From Halococcus agarilyticus (GTDB lineage Archaea; Halobacteriota; Halobacteria; Halobacteriales; Halococcaceae), in the NCBI RefSeq assembly GCF_000334895.1, contig NZ_BAFM01000014.1, forward strand, positions 1-64,000: a stretch of DNA of 64,000 nt, in the 5' to 3' direction. Position numbers and translations under genes: made by a program. Below the pieces are notes generated by a model, which was not told the origin of the DNA, searched no databases, and was given only the letters and a program-made list of their open reading frames with translations. Below are positions 16,830 to 25,507 of the stretch, piece after piece (position 1 is the first letter of the stretch; each line of letters begins with the position of its first letter).

Positions 16830-17149
16830 AAACTGAAGACGATGCGAGCCGAGGCGTGGTCGGCGAGGTTCGTGCGGGCCTCCGTGACCATCCCCGGCAA
16901 GAAATCCGTCATCGCGACGTTCCACTCGTCGGGGACGCGGTCGGCGTTCGCCTCCCAGAGCTTGCCTGGCTCGCAGCCCAACGTCAGCACCCGTGCGTCG
17001 TCGGGGAGTTCGAACTCAGCGAAGATCCACGGATGGAACTCCCGCTCGGCGGTGCTGTACCCCTCGTGGAGCGCGATCCGCGCGTTCAGGTTCGTGGCGT
17101 CGGCGTACTGCTCTTTGAGCGCGTCCGGGTCGTCCAGTCAATCGATCAT
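16772..17149 (-). pseudogene. Class I SAM-dependent methyltransferase remnant
   Basis: From ATG 17149 the frame reads M-I-D-stop (TGA at 17140-17138), then continues in the same frame LDDPDALKEQYADATNLNAR. SAM-binding motif I follows as RVLTLGCEPGKLW and motif II as VAMTDFLPGMVTEAR, as in class I methyltransferases that normally begin with DDPDALREQY. Homology stops around F-S-F-E-V (near 16830), giving roughly 105 recognisable residues where the family has about 250. One premature stop plus loss of the C-terminal half, including most of the substrate domain, indicates a dead gene. A restart after the stop could still yield a short peptide, but not an enzyme. Confidence 0.75.
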
Positions 17150-17211
17150 TTCGTCGCCGTGTGGAGCGCTTTCTGACAACTTCGGGGGCCCGAGCCACGA
17201 GCACCGCCGCG

Positions 17212-18063
17212 TCACGCGAGCGGTCGGAACCACACCGCGAGAAAGAGCAGTCCGAGGAAGACGTAGGAACCGCGCATCAACACCTCGGTCGCGCGCCGAG
17301 GTTCGAGCCGACGGGTCGTCACGGCGACACCGGCGAACGCGACGGCTGCGAGGGCAGTGCTCGGCGGAAACACGCCAGCGGTCGCACCAACGAGCACACC
17401 CACGAGTGCGAGCGCAACCAAGCCGTATGCGACCCGGCGAGCGCGCGCCCGACCGAGCATCACGGCGACGGTCCGCTTGTCGATCGAGCGATCGTAGGCG
17501 TCGTCCTTCGCGTCGTCGATGACCTTGATCCCCGAGAGGAGCACGAGGAAGACGGCCGCAAAGGCGAGCGACGGCACCGAGAACGTGCCCGTCTGGACAT
17601 AATATCCACCGAGGATCGAGAGTGCGATCCCGACCGGATAGCCGGCAGTCGCGCCCACGGGGTGCATGTCGAGCTGGGGCGCATGGAGATACCCGACGAA
17701 CCACGCTGGCAGCGTGACGAGCGCCGCACCGAGTCCAACCGCGAACCAGAGCCAGCCGAGACACGCCGCGAACCCGCCGGTCGCGAGCGCGAGCCCCAGC
17801 CGACAGCCCCCCACCGTGAGCGGGTGGTCGTCGTCCTCACCTCGAACGTGGAAGTCGACGTAGCCGTCCTTGACGTGGGCGGTGTAGACCGCACAGAACA
17901 TCGCCGCCATGTGGACGACACCGGCGACCGGCGAGAGAGTGGGAGCGAGTGCCGCACCGAACCACGACGCCGCGAGCGGTGGGAGCATGAACACCGGATG
18001 GACCTGCGAGGCGAGCGCGGCGAGATCGGCTCGTGGTCCCTGCTCGTGGCGTGCGATAGCCAT
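17212..18063 (-). CDS. UbiA family prenyltransferase
   Basis: 283 residues, mostly membrane helices (eight to nine). The two aspartate-rich loops typical of UbiA enzymes are present: AHVKDGYVDFHVRGEDDDHP near residue 65-80 and VIDDAKDDAYDRSIDKRT near 190. These bind the prenyl diphosphate through magnesium. Archaeal UbiA members attach geranylgeranyl or longer chains to glycerol phosphate, menaquinone precursors or other acceptors; which one cannot be told here. Membrane located. The methyltransferase remnant just downstream may once have been a partner gene. Confidence 0.85.
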   Translation of the reverse strand: MAIARHEQGPRADLAALASQVHPVFMLPPLAASWFGAALAPTLSPVAGVVHMAAMFCAVYTAHVKDGYVDFHVRGEDDDHPLTVGGCRLGLALATGGFAACLGWLWFAVGLGAALVTLPAWFVGYLHAPQLDMHPVGATAGYPVGIALSILGGYYVQTGTFSVPSLAFAAVFLVLLSGIKVIDDAKDDAYDRSIDKRTVAVMLGRARARRVAYGLVALALVGVLVGATAGVFPPSTALAAVAFAGVAVTTRRLEPRRATEVLMRGSYVFLGLLFLAVWFRPLA

Positions 18064-18181
18064 GCACCCACGTTCGAGTCCCCGTCACATAGTTGTGCGG
18101 CCGGAGTGTGGCGTTTCGATGCCACAGGGGTCGGCGTACGAACGCGCGTCGATTTCTGAAAGAGACGATCCTCCCGGCGTG

Positions 18182-19612
18182 TCAGTCGTTGGACGCGGGG
18201 TCGGTCGATCGCTCCCGATCCGGGCCTACCATCGCGTTCTCGCGGAGGTCGGCCTCGATGTCTTCGAGCGAGCGGCCCATCGTCTCGGGGACGTGCGAGT
18301 AGACGAACACGAACGCGAGGAGGCAGAACCCACCGAGCAGCCAGAACGAGAGGCCCTCGCCGAGTCTGTTGATCAGCGGGAGGAAGGTCAGGGCGACGAG
18401 GAAGTTCGCTCCCCAGTTGAAGACGCTGGCGACGCCCTCCGCGGTCCCGCGGATGCGAAGCGGGTAGATCTCCGAGATGAGCAGCCAGAACACCGGCCCG
18501 AGACTGATCGCATAGAAAGCGACGTAGCCGATCATGCTCGCAAGCGTCACGTAGCCGACGACGCCCGAGAGTCCGGGGAGGAAGAAGCCGAGCCCCAGAA
18601 TTCCAAGCATCACCGTCATCCCACCGGTGCCGACGAGCAACAACGGTCGCCGGCCCACGCGATCCACGAGGAGGATGGCGACAACAGTTAAGAGGACGTT
18701 GACCGTGCCGACGCCGACAGTACCGACGATCGAGGCGATGTCGTTGAACCCGATGTTGTTGAGGATCGTCGGCGCGTAGTAGATGATGGTGTTGATGCCG
18801 CTTACCTGCTGGATGACCGCGAGGCCGACGCCGACGACGAGCGCCGGGCGAACCCACGGTTCGAGCAGGTCCGAGAGGTCGCCTTTCGCCTCGGTTTCGC
18901 TGACCTCGTGGATATGCTCGATCTCCTCGTCGATATCGTCGGTGCCGCGGACGCGGGAAAGCACGTCTCTCGCCTCGTCGAGCCGGTCGTTTTCGACGAG
19001 CCAGCGCGGGCTCTCGGGGAGGAAGTACGTCCCGACCGCCAGCACCGCCGCCGGCACCGCGCCGAACCACAGCATCCAGCGCCAGCCGATGATCCCGAGG
19101 AACTCGGGGGCGAAGGCGTAGTTGACGACGTACGCCAGCAGGATCCCGATCGTGATCATCAGCTGCTGGAGGAAGCCGAGCGCGCCCCGGATGTCGGAGG
19201 GAGCCGTCTCGGAGATCAACAGCGGGCCGACGATCGACGCGACGCCGACGGCGACGCCCTCGATGACCCGCCAGACGATGAGCCACTCGATCGTCGGCGA
19301 CAGCGCCATCCCGAACGAGCCGACGAAGAACACGACTGCACCGGCGAGCGTCAGCCGGCGACGGCCGAACCGATCGGCCAACGTCCCCCCGGTCGCCGCG
19401 CCGATCATCGCTCCCACGAGCACGCTGCTGGTGACGACGCCTTCGAGAAACGGTGACAGCGTGAACGTCTGGTCGATGTACAACAGCGCCCCCGAAATGA
19501 CGCCGACATCGAAGCCGAACAGCAACCCGTTGAGCGCGGCGATCCCCGCCATGACGTAGACGAAGGTGCTGTGCTCGTGCTCGGCGTTCACCAGCCGGTC
19601 GGCTACGCCCAT
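18182..19612 (-). CDS. Sugar porter family MFS transporter
   Basis: 476 residues with twelve helices. Sugar-porter signatures are all visible: LLFGFDVGVISGALLYI at helix 1, DRFGRRRL after helix 2, PESPRWLV before the central loop, QQVSGINTIIYYAPTI at helix 7, DRVGRRPLL after helix 8 and PETMGRSLEDIE after helix 12. Probably imports a hexose, pentose or polyol by H+ or Na+ symport. An AT-rich stretch (AATGAATATATTG) near 19740 is a candidate for part of its promoter, though it lies over 120 bases from the start. Confidence 0.92.
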   Translation of the reverse strand: MGVADRLVNAEHEHSTFVYVMAGIAALNGLLFGFDVGVISGALLYIDQTFTLSPFLEGVVTSSVLVGAMIGAATGGTLADRFGRRRLTLAGAVVFFVGSFGMALSPTIEWLIVWRVIEGVAVGVASIVGPLLISETAPSDIRGALGFLQQLMITIGILLAYVVNYAFAPEFLGIIGWRWMLWFGAVPAAVLAVGTYFLPESPRWLVENDRLDEARDVLSRVRGTDDIDEEIEHIHEVSETEAKGDLSDLLEPWVRPALVVGVGLAVIQQVSGINTIIYYAPTILNNIGFNDIASIVGTVGVGTVNVLLTVVAILLVDRVGRRPLLLVGTGGMTVMLGILGLGFFLPGLSGVVGYVTLASMIGYVAFYAISLGPVFWLLISEIYPLRIRGTAEGVASVFNWGANFLVALTFLPLINRLGEGLSFWLLGGFCLLAFVFVYSHVPETMGRSLEDIEADLRENAMVGPDRERSTDPASND

Positions 19613-19820
19613 CGCTCACCGCCACGGACAACTGCTGTTCGGCCGATGTGGTCCGTCCACAGTCGGTCTCGGTCGCTCCGGTCCGTCGCCGTTCGGTCCG
19701 CTCGACCAACAATCACACGGACGATAACCCAGATATGAATGAATATATTGTGGTGTATCGACCACCATCGATCACGATGTTTCGTGGGCGGCGACGCGCG
19801 TCAGAGAGGTGTTAGCGACG

Positions 19821-20942
19821 TCAGCGAACCGCGCTTGCGGCGTCGTCCATGATCTCGAGTGCGTCCTTCAGGTCCTCGATGCCGGCGGCGTAGGAGATCC
19901 TGGCGTAGCCGTCGCCGCCGTCGCCGAACGCCTCCCCCGGGACGACGACGACGCCGCGATCGAGACACTCGTCGACCCATCCATCGGGGGCCTTGGGCAT
20001 GGCGTAGAACGCGCCCTGCGGGGTCGGGGTGTCGAGGCCGGCGTCGGCGAGGCCGTCGAGCAGTACGTCACGGCGCTCCTCGAAGGCGTCGACCATTTCG
20101 TGGACGCGATCCTGTGGTCCGGAAAGGGCGGCCTCGGCGGCGTACTGAGCGGGCGCGCTCGCGCAAGCCTGGACGTACTGGTGGACCCGGAGCATTCGGT
20201 CGATCCGGCGGTCGGAGCCCGCGACCCAGCCGAGTCGCCAACCCGTCATCGAGTACGCCTTCGAGCAGGCGTTCACCACCACGACGTTGTCCGACTCGGC
20301 GAAGTCCATCGGCGAGTGGTGGTCCCCCTCGAAGACGATGTGTTCGTACACCTCGTCCGAGATGCAGAGCACGTCGTGCTCGTCGGCGATCCGCGCGAAC
20401 TCGCGCATGTCGTCCTCGGACTGGACCGCTCCCGTGGGATTGGCGGGGCTGTTCACCACGAACGCCGCGGTGTCGTCGGTGATGGCTGCCTCCACGTCCG
20501 CGGGGCTCATCGTGAGGTCCTCGCGGAGTTCGACGGGGTGTGGTTCGCCGCCGGCGAGGTGGGTCAAGGCGGCGTAGGAGACGAAGCCGGGATCGGGGAT
20601 GACGACCTCCTCGCCCGCGCTCACGTGGGCCTCGATCGCGAGGTGGAGCGCCTCGCTGCCGCCCGCGGTCGCGATCACCTGGTCCGGGCCGACGTCGAAC
20701 CCGTTGTCGCGGGCGTGTTTCTCGCTGATCGCCTCGCGGAGTTCGGGGATGCCCGCGTTCGAGGTGTAGCCGTCGGTCGCGCCGCCCTCGATCGCGTCGA
20801 CCGCCGCCCCCCGGACGTGCTCGGGGGTCGGGAAGTCCGGCTGGCCGAGGCCGAGGTTGATCGCGTCGCCGCCCGCTGCCTCGAACACCTCGCGGATGCC
20901 GCTGATCGCGATCCGCTCCACCCGGTCGGCAAAGTCCGTCAT
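19821..20942 (-). CDS. Class I/II PLP-dependent aminotransferase
   Basis: 373 residues, fold type I. Seen: GLGQPDFPTPEHV near the N-terminus, PLP phosphate loop GGSEAL at 94-99, NSPANPTG at 164-171, ISDEVYEHIVF with the PLP-ring Asp near 196, and the Schiff-base Lys228 in NACSKAYSMTGWRLGW. Typical of aspartate/aromatic or alanine-type archaeal aminotransferases; the amino donor cannot be assigned. The start ATG 20942 follows a short gap after the 48-residue gene upstream. Confidence 0.9.
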   Translation of the reverse strand: MTDFADRVERIAISGIREVFEAAGGDAINLGLGQPDFPTPEHVRGAAVDAIEGGATDGYTSNAGIPELREAISEKHARDNGFDVGPDQVIATAGGSEALHLAIEAHVSAGEEVVIPDPGFVSYAALTHLAGGEPHPVELREDLTMSPADVEAAITDDTAAFVVNSPANPTGAVQSEDDMREFARIADEHDVLCISDEVYEHIVFEGDHHSPMDFAESDNVVVVNACSKAYSMTGWRLGWVAGSDRRIDRMLRVHQYVQACASAPAQYAAEAALSGPQDRVHEMVDAFEERRDVLLDGLADAGLDTPTPQGAFYAMPKAPDGWVDECLDRGVVVVPGEAFGDGGDGYARISYAAGIEDLKDALEIMDDAASAVR

Positions 20943-21000
20943 GAATCTACAGGCGATGGCGGGGCCGATAACTGTTCGTGTTTCGCCCGCCGTCGGCGAC

Positions 21001-21147
21001 TCACTCGGTCGCCTCGCGCAGCGTCTCGACGTGGTGTTCGAGCGTCGCGAGCGCCGCGTCGGGGTCGACGTAGCCGTCCTCGTAGTCCTCGAACACCGAG
21101 TCGGCCCGGTCCAGGAACGTCTCGACGGCGTCGTCCGTATCGGTCAT
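21001..21147 (-). CDS. 48-residue acidic helical protein
   Basis: Starts MTDTDDAVETFLDRAD and ends LREATEstop. Two short helices with a DYEDGYVDPDAALATLEHHV segment between them; strongly acidic as expected for a halophile cytoplasmic protein. Its stop is 58 bases before the aminotransferase start, same strand, so the two may share a transcript. The regular codon pattern and high acidity support it being real. Unknown function. Confidence 0.6.
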   Translation of the reverse strand: MTDTDDAVETFLDRADSVFEDYEDGYVDPDAALATLEHHVETLREATE

Positions 21148-21558
21148 GCGTTCGGTATCCTCGCACGGTACTTGTGTCTGCTTGTCGCCGACGTGTGCTG
21201 CGGGGCGGCGGTAGGGTGGCAGTCGCGGTGTGGTGGCGGTTGCGGGGCGGTGGCGGTTTGCGGTGTGAGGGGGCAGCGAGGGCGTATGGCGTCTCCGGCG
21301 GACGAAGGGTGAGCGATCAGCGCTCTCGCGAGTAGCGTGGCACTTCGATCCTGCGGATCATGCGGGCGGGCGCGAAGCGCCCTCGGAACGGCGAATCCGT
21401 TCCGATGGGCTGTACGGGAGCTCCGCTCTCGTGAACGTCCGTGTGCAGACGAAGCGAGCGAGAACACGGTAGAGCGAAGTCCTCTCAACGGGGCAAAACG
21501 TCTCGGTGCGAGCGTTTGCGAGCAAGCGGCCGGAGGGCCGCGAGCGTCGCAAACGGTC
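21148..21558 (-). repeat. Hairpin-rich 3' flank of the PAPS-reductase-like gene; likely diverged member of the modular repeat family
   Basis: 411 bases without a gene. Read on the minus strand from the stop codon: a long hairpin with arms GTTTGCGA and TCGCAAAC (21553-21546 and 21522-21515), more short hairpins (GGGCGCTTCGCGCCC, 21385-21371), a CCCTTCGTCCGCCGG block near 21309-21295 that matches CCCTTCATCC[AG]CCAGG of the elements at 23.8, 28.1 and 41.7 kb, and an ACCGCCACCGCC-type end. No T-tract directly after the stop, unlike the other three. Confidence 0.45.
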
Positions 21559-22530
21559 CTACATGTAGCCGAGGTCGCGCAGGCGCTCCATCAGGTCTTC
21601 CTTGTCCTGGGCGCGGCCCGCGCGCTCGGTCGTGCCTTCGAGATCCTGGAGCCACGCGGGCTCCTCGTCGGCTTTTTCGGTGCTCACTTCGCTGCCGAGC
21701 GACCGGAAGCCAGCGAAGTACTTCGGGCTGATCGGGATGTCCTCGTTGGTGAGGTCGTTCGGGAGGTCGTCGGCGCTCTGGGGGACGTAGCCCTCGTCGG
21801 GGTACTCCGCGACGGTCTCGGGGACCGCGAAGTTCCAGAAGGCGTCCCAGACGTCGCGCTCTGCGAACTGGAGGATCGGCTGGATGCGGTCGTGGGGCGG
21901 GTAGATCTCGGGGTCGTGACGCGGGCTGAAGAAGGTCTCGTCCGCGCGGGCCTCCTGTTCGTCCCAGCGGACGCCCGAGATGACGCCGTCGACGTCGTAC
22001 TCTTCGAGGGCGTCGTTGAGCGCCACCGTCTTGAGCAGGTGGTTGCCGACGTAGGTGTCGAGCAGGAACTCGAAACTGTCCTCCTCGTATTCGAGGATGT
22101 TCCGGACGTGATGCTGGTTGTGCTCGGAGAGGTCCTCGATGGGGATGTCGTCGCCCGGTTCGAGTCCGTGCTCGTCGACGTACTCGCCGACGTCCTCGTT
22201 GCGCGCGTAGCGCACCTCGAGATCCCACTCGTCGGCCCACTTCTCGACGAAGTCGTGGATCTCGTCGAAGTGCTGGTAGTGGTCGATGAAGATCGCGGGC
22301 GGCACGTCGAGATCGAAGCGCTCGGCGACCTCCTTGATGAAATAGAGGGTGAGCGTCGAATCCTTCCCGCCGGTCCACATCACCGCGGGGTTCTGGTACT
22401 GTTCGAGGCCGCGCTTGGTGACCTCGATCGCCTTCTCGAGCTTGTCCTCGATGCTCGGGTAATCCTCGGGGTCTTCGCCCTCGCCGTCGGTGTAGTCGAC
22501 GTCGAGGTAGTCGGGGAACGCGTCGGACAT
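21559..22530 (-). CDS. Phosphoadenosine phosphosulfate reductase family protein (PP-loop ATPase fold)
   Basis: 323 residues. The N-terminal PP-loop is VMWTGGKDSTLTL (about 50-62), the adenylyl-binding SGGKDS variant. RYARNEDVGEY and GVRWDEQEARADE are PAPS-reductase family segments; the latter precedes FFSPRHDPEIYPPHDRIQPILQFAERDVW. The catalytic C-terminal ECGLH motif of true PAPS reductases is absent, so sulfate reduction is doubtful; these haloarchaeal proteins may activate or transfer sulfur in another pathway. ATG 22530 is supported by the AT-rich promoter upstream. Confidence 0.8.
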   Translation of the reverse strand: MSDAFPDYLDVDYTDGEGEDPEDYPSIEDKLEKAIEVTKRGLEQYQNPAVMWTGGKDSTLTLYFIKEVAERFDLDVPPAIFIDHYQHFDEIHDFVEKWADEWDLEVRYARNEDVGEYVDEHGLEPGDDIPIEDLSEHNQHHVRNILEYEEDSFEFLLDTYVGNHLLKTVALNDALEEYDVDGVISGVRWDEQEARADETFFSPRHDPEIYPPHDRIQPILQFAERDVWDAFWNFAVPETVAEYPDEGYVPQSADDLPNDLTNEDIPISPKYFAGFRSLGSEVSTEKADEEPAWLQDLEGTTERAGRAQDKEDLMERLRDLGYM

Positions 22531-22540
22531 TTCGTAATGA

Positions 22541-22562
22541 GATATAATTACCTGCGTAAAAG
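22541..22562 (-). promoter_or_regulatory. Promoter of PAPS-reductase-like gene
   Basis: On the minus strand CTTTTAC (22562-22556) is centred about 29 bases before the ATG and TAATTATAT (22549-22541) about 15 bases before it. The first has the distance of a TATA box for a leaderless transcript; the second keeps the start region open. Confidence 0.45.
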
Positions 22563-22621
22563 CCCTTGTGGCTTCGACGCGGGCTGGTATGCGTTCACAC
22601 CACGATCCGCACAGTCCGCGG

Positions 22622-22816
22622 CTATCGCCCGCTCGTTCGGTGCTGGCCGTACTGCACGCCGATCGCGAGGCAGAGCAGTCCGAAGACGACCATCGCGGGC
22701 AGGACCATCATCAACACGGTGCCGGCCGCCATCACGCCCGCAACGAGCAGGCCACCGACGCCGATCGCGATGAGGGCGACGAACGCGATGGCGGTCGTGG
22801 TCGAATCGAACTCCAT
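22622..22816 (-). CDS. Small two-helix membrane protein, DUF7333-like
   Basis: 64 residues: MEFDSTTTAIAF start, then two helices (about 9-30 and 33-53, the second containing LMMVLPAMVVFGLLCLAIGV) and a short polar tail. The pattern fits a haloarchaeal family I recall as DUF7333; the number is from memory. Membrane protein of unknown function, lying between the PAPS-reductase-like gene and an aldo/keto reductase on the same strand. Confidence 0.65.
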   Translation of the reverse strand: MEFDSTTTAIAFVALIAIGVGGLLVAGVMAAGTVLMMVLPAMVVFGLLCLAIGVQYGQHRTSGR

Positions 22817-22867
22817 GCTTGGCGTACGGCCCGGCGAAAATAAGCGCTTTCGGAAGCGGTCCGAGGT

Positions 22868-23698
22868 TTACCAGGGCGCGAAGTCGGGATCGACCTGCCG
22901 TTCTTCCCTGTCGATCCCGTCGATCGTTTCGATGTCCTCGTCGTCGAGATCGACGTCGAGCGAGTCCCAGTTGTCCTCGATGTGGTCCTTCCCTGTGGCC
23001 TTGGGGATCGCGGTGACGCCCTTCTCGCGGAGCCACGCGAGGCTGACCTGGGCCGCGCTCGCGTCGTGTTTTGCGGCGATCTCGGTGAGTTCGTCGACCT
23101 CGAAGACCTCGCCGCGCGCGAGCGGCGAGTACGCCACGAGTTCGATGTCGTGCTCGTCGCAGTAGCTCCGAAGTTCGTCCTGTGGGAGCAGCGGATGACA
23201 CTCGACCTGGTTCGCGAAGATCGGCTCGTCGAGGACCTCGTGGGCGGTGTCGAGATGCTCGGGCTCGAAGTTCGAGACGCCGATCCGGTCGATCGCGCCG
23301 CGATCCTTCAGCTCGGCGAACGCCGGCAGGGTGTCCTCGGCGTCGTACTCGCCGGCCGGCCAGTGGGCGTAGAGGAGATCGACCGACTCCACGCCGAGTT
23401 CGTCGAGGCTCTCGGTCGTGCTGTGGATCACGTCGTCGTAGCTCAGGCTCGACTTCCAGACCTTCGTCGCGAGGAAGACGTCCTCGCGCGGGACGTCCGC
23501 TCCCTCGATCCCCTCGCCCACGGCCTCCTCGTTGCTGTACGCCTGGGCGGTATCGATATGTCGATACCCCGTCTCCAGCGCCGTGCGGACGCTCTCGGCG
23601 CACTGTTCCGGGTCCTCGTTCTGCCACGTGCCGAGGCCCAGCATCGGCATCTCGTCGGCGCGCGGGGCGCTCTCGGAACTGCGTTGCTCTTGAGACAT
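22868..23698 (-). CDS. Aldo/keto reductase (family 1)
   Basis: 276 residues, TIM barrel. The catalytic tetrad is complete: Asp49 and Tyr54 (YRHIDTAQAYSNE), Lys79 (LATKVW), His112 (LYAHWP). NADPH-binding segment VTAIPKAT lies near the C-terminus. Reduces aldehydes or ketones, perhaps methylglyoxal or 2,5-diketogluconate-like substrates as in related small AKRs; the true substrate is unknown. Distinct from the larger AKR at 29124. Its upstream region holds repeat element A. Confidence 0.9.
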   Translation of the reverse strand: MSQEQRSSESAPRADEMPMLGLGTWQNEDPEQCAESVRTALETGYRHIDTAQAYSNEEAVGEGIEGADVPREDVFLATKVWKSSLSYDDVIHSTTESLDELGVESVDLLYAHWPAGEYDAEDTLPAFAELKDRGAIDRIGVSNFEPEHLDTAHEVLDEPIFANQVECHPLLPQDELRSYCDEHDIELVAYSPLARGEVFEVDELTEIAAKHDASAAQVSLAWLREKGVTAIPKATGKDHIEDNWDSLDVDLDDEDIETIDGIDREERQVDPDFAPW

Positions 23699-24202
23699 AC
23701 ACCACCAATCATGGCCACTAACCGAAAAGCCGTTCGGGAACCGGCGAATCGGGCTGATTGGGGGTGGTTCACGAGACGGTAGCGGTTGTGGCGGTGGCGG
23801 TGCGGCCCTGGCGTCTCGACGAACAGAGTGAGTCGAGGCTCAACAGAGCGTTGCTCTCCTGGTGGATGAAGGGCGACGGCGCGAGCGGCGGGCGGCGCGA
23901 ACGTAGTGAGCGCCGCCAACGAACGGGGAGCGGAGCGACCCGTGAGTACTGAGCGCGTGCTGAGGGCTTCGGCGGTGCGTGTGGTGGCGGTCCTCGGTGG
24001 ATCGAGGGCGAGCGACCATCGGGAGCGAGGGCTCGGGCGGTGCTGTGCGGTTGCAGAGCGGTGCAGTCGTGGAGAGCGCTAGCGTACCCACCGCGAGCGA
24101 GCGTAGTGAGCGAGCGGGTGTTTTTCGTCGAGGTTTTTGCAAGGGGGGTCGCGTGAGCGACCGAAGGGAGCGAGCGCGATCCCCCCGCAGGAAAAAAGTC
24201 GT
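23699..24202 (-). repeat. Modular 3'-flank repeat, copy A (behind dnaJ)
   Basis: 504 bases without a convincing gene. Read on the minus strand away from dnaJ: a T-tract (24197-24192), a fold-back with GGGGGG/CCCCCC arms (24186-24181 and 24148-24143), a TTGCAAAAACC linker, then a 285-base block (24129-23845) that equals 27843-28127 with one mismatch (position 24012). After the block a different hairpin and a GCACCGCCACCGCC end near 23800. Contains GAAAAACACCCGCTCGCTC at its start and many short palindromes. The block can be read as short arginine/serine-rich frames, which I regard as non-coding. Confidence 0.85.
24192..24197 (-). terminator. T-tract terminator of dnaJ
   Basis: Six T on the minus strand, five bases after the dnaJ stop codon. 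Archaeal RNA polymerase terminates at such U-tracts; the fold-back directly behind may add to it. Confidence 0.6.
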
Positions 24203-25387
24203 TTAGAGCGAGCTCTTGATCTTCTCGAAGAACCCTTCGGCGACTTCGACTTCCTCGCCGCCCGCCTCGGCGAACGCTTCGAGCGCCTCGCGCTGTTCGT
24301 CGTTCATCTCCTCGGGCGTCACGATCTGGACCTTCACGAAGAGGTCGCCGTTGCCACGTCGGCGCAGTCGGGGCATCCCCTTGCCTTCGAGCCGGAACGT
24401 CTCGCCGCTCTGGGTGGCCGACGGGATGTCCATCTCGACGCTGCCATTGAGCGTGGGGACCTCGACGGTGGTGCCGAAGGTGGCCTGCGGGAACGAGATC
24501 GCGGCCCGGTGGGCGAGGTCGTCGCCGTCGCGGTCGAACTCGGGATGCTTGCGGATGCTGATCTCGATCAGGAGGTCGCCGTTGGGGCCGCCGTTCTCGC
24601 CGGGTGCACCCTCGCGCTCCATCCGGAGGCTCTGACCGTCTCGAATCCCGGGGGGAACTTCGACTGACAGGGTGGCCTCGTTGCGAATTTGGCCGTCACC
24701 GGTACACGTCGAACAGGTCTCGCTGTAGAGGGTCCCTTCACCCTCACATCGGCGGCAGGTCTGGGTCTGCTGGACTCTTCCGAGAGGCGTCTGCTGGACC
24801 TGGGTGGTCTGGCCGCGGCCCTCGCACTCCGGGCAGGTCTCGGCGTCGGCGCTGTCGGGGTGGCCCGAGCCGCCACAGTCGGGACAGGTCTCGGGTCGTG
24901 CGACCGTGAACTGTTTTTCGACGCCCTCGTGGGCCTCTTCGAGTTCGATCGCGAGGTCGGTCCGGAGATCGGGGCCCTGGCGCGGGCCGCTGCGACCGCC
25001 ACCCCCGCCGCCCGCACCGCCGCCGAAGAACTGCTCGAAGATGTCGCCGAGACCGCCCTGGCCGCCCGCGCCGCCGAACGGGTCGCCACCGCCCATGCCA
25101 CCCATGCCGCCCATCCCGCCCGCGCCACCCGCACCGCCGCCGTCGAACCCGCCACGTTTCTCGGCCTGCTCGAAGCGCTCGTGACCCATCTGGTCGTAGG
25201 CCTGGCGCTTCTGGTCGTCGGTCAGCACCTCCTTCGCCTGCTTCGCTTTCTTGAACTTCTCGTCGGCGTTCGGGTCGTCGGAGACGTCGGGGTGGTACTC
25301 GGCGGCTTTCTTCCGGTAGGCCTGCTTGATGTCGTCCTCGCTCGCGTCCCGGGAGACGCCGAGCACCGAATAGAAGTCCTCGCTCAT
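24203..25387 (-). CDS. dnaJ: Chaperone protein DnaJ
   Basis: 394 residues, a full type I Hsp40. J domain at 1-70 with HPD at 32-34; a Gly/Met/Phe-rich region at 79-132 containing GGMGGMGGMGGGDPFGG; zinc centre with four CxxCxGxG repeats (C168/C171, C185/C188, C211/C214, C225/C228); C-terminal substrate domains with RLRRRGNGDLFVKV. Stimulates DnaK ATPase and delivers unfolded clients. dnaK and grpE are not in the window. ATG 25387 gives the usual MSEDFYSVLGV start. Followed by a T-tract and repeat copy A. Confidence 0.97.
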   Translation of the reverse strand: MSEDFYSVLGVSRDASEDDIKQAYRKKAAEYHPDVSDDPNADEKFKKAKQAKEVLTDDQKRQAYDQMGHERFEQAEKRGGFDGGGAGGAGGMGGMGGMGGGDPFGGAGGQGGLGDIFEQFFGGGAGGGGGGRSGPRQGPDLRTDLAIELEEAHEGVEKQFTVARPETCPDCGGSGHPDSADAETCPECEGRGQTTQVQQTPLGRVQQTQTCRRCEGEGTLYSETCSTCTGDGQIRNEATLSVEVPPGIRDGQSLRMEREGAPGENGGPNGDLLIEISIRKHPEFDRDGDDLAHRAAISFPQATFGTTVEVPTLNGSVEMDIPSATQSGETFRLEGKGMPRLRRRGNGDLFVKVQIVTPEEMNDEQREALEAFAEAGGEEVEVAEGFFEKIKSSL

Positions 25388-25507
25388 TGGGTTGCACACG
25401 GGTAGTGGATTGAGACACTTGAAAAGAACGGGTTCGTCCGATCGCCCGAACCGACCGACCGCTGCACCCCAACAGCTATTGCAAGCCGTAGTATTATATT
25501 GGTACGA

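Noticed and set aside
17460-19712. 750-codon minus-strand frame
   Set aside because: Shifted frame over the UbiA and sugar-porter genes on the same strand; Arg-rich and without domains.
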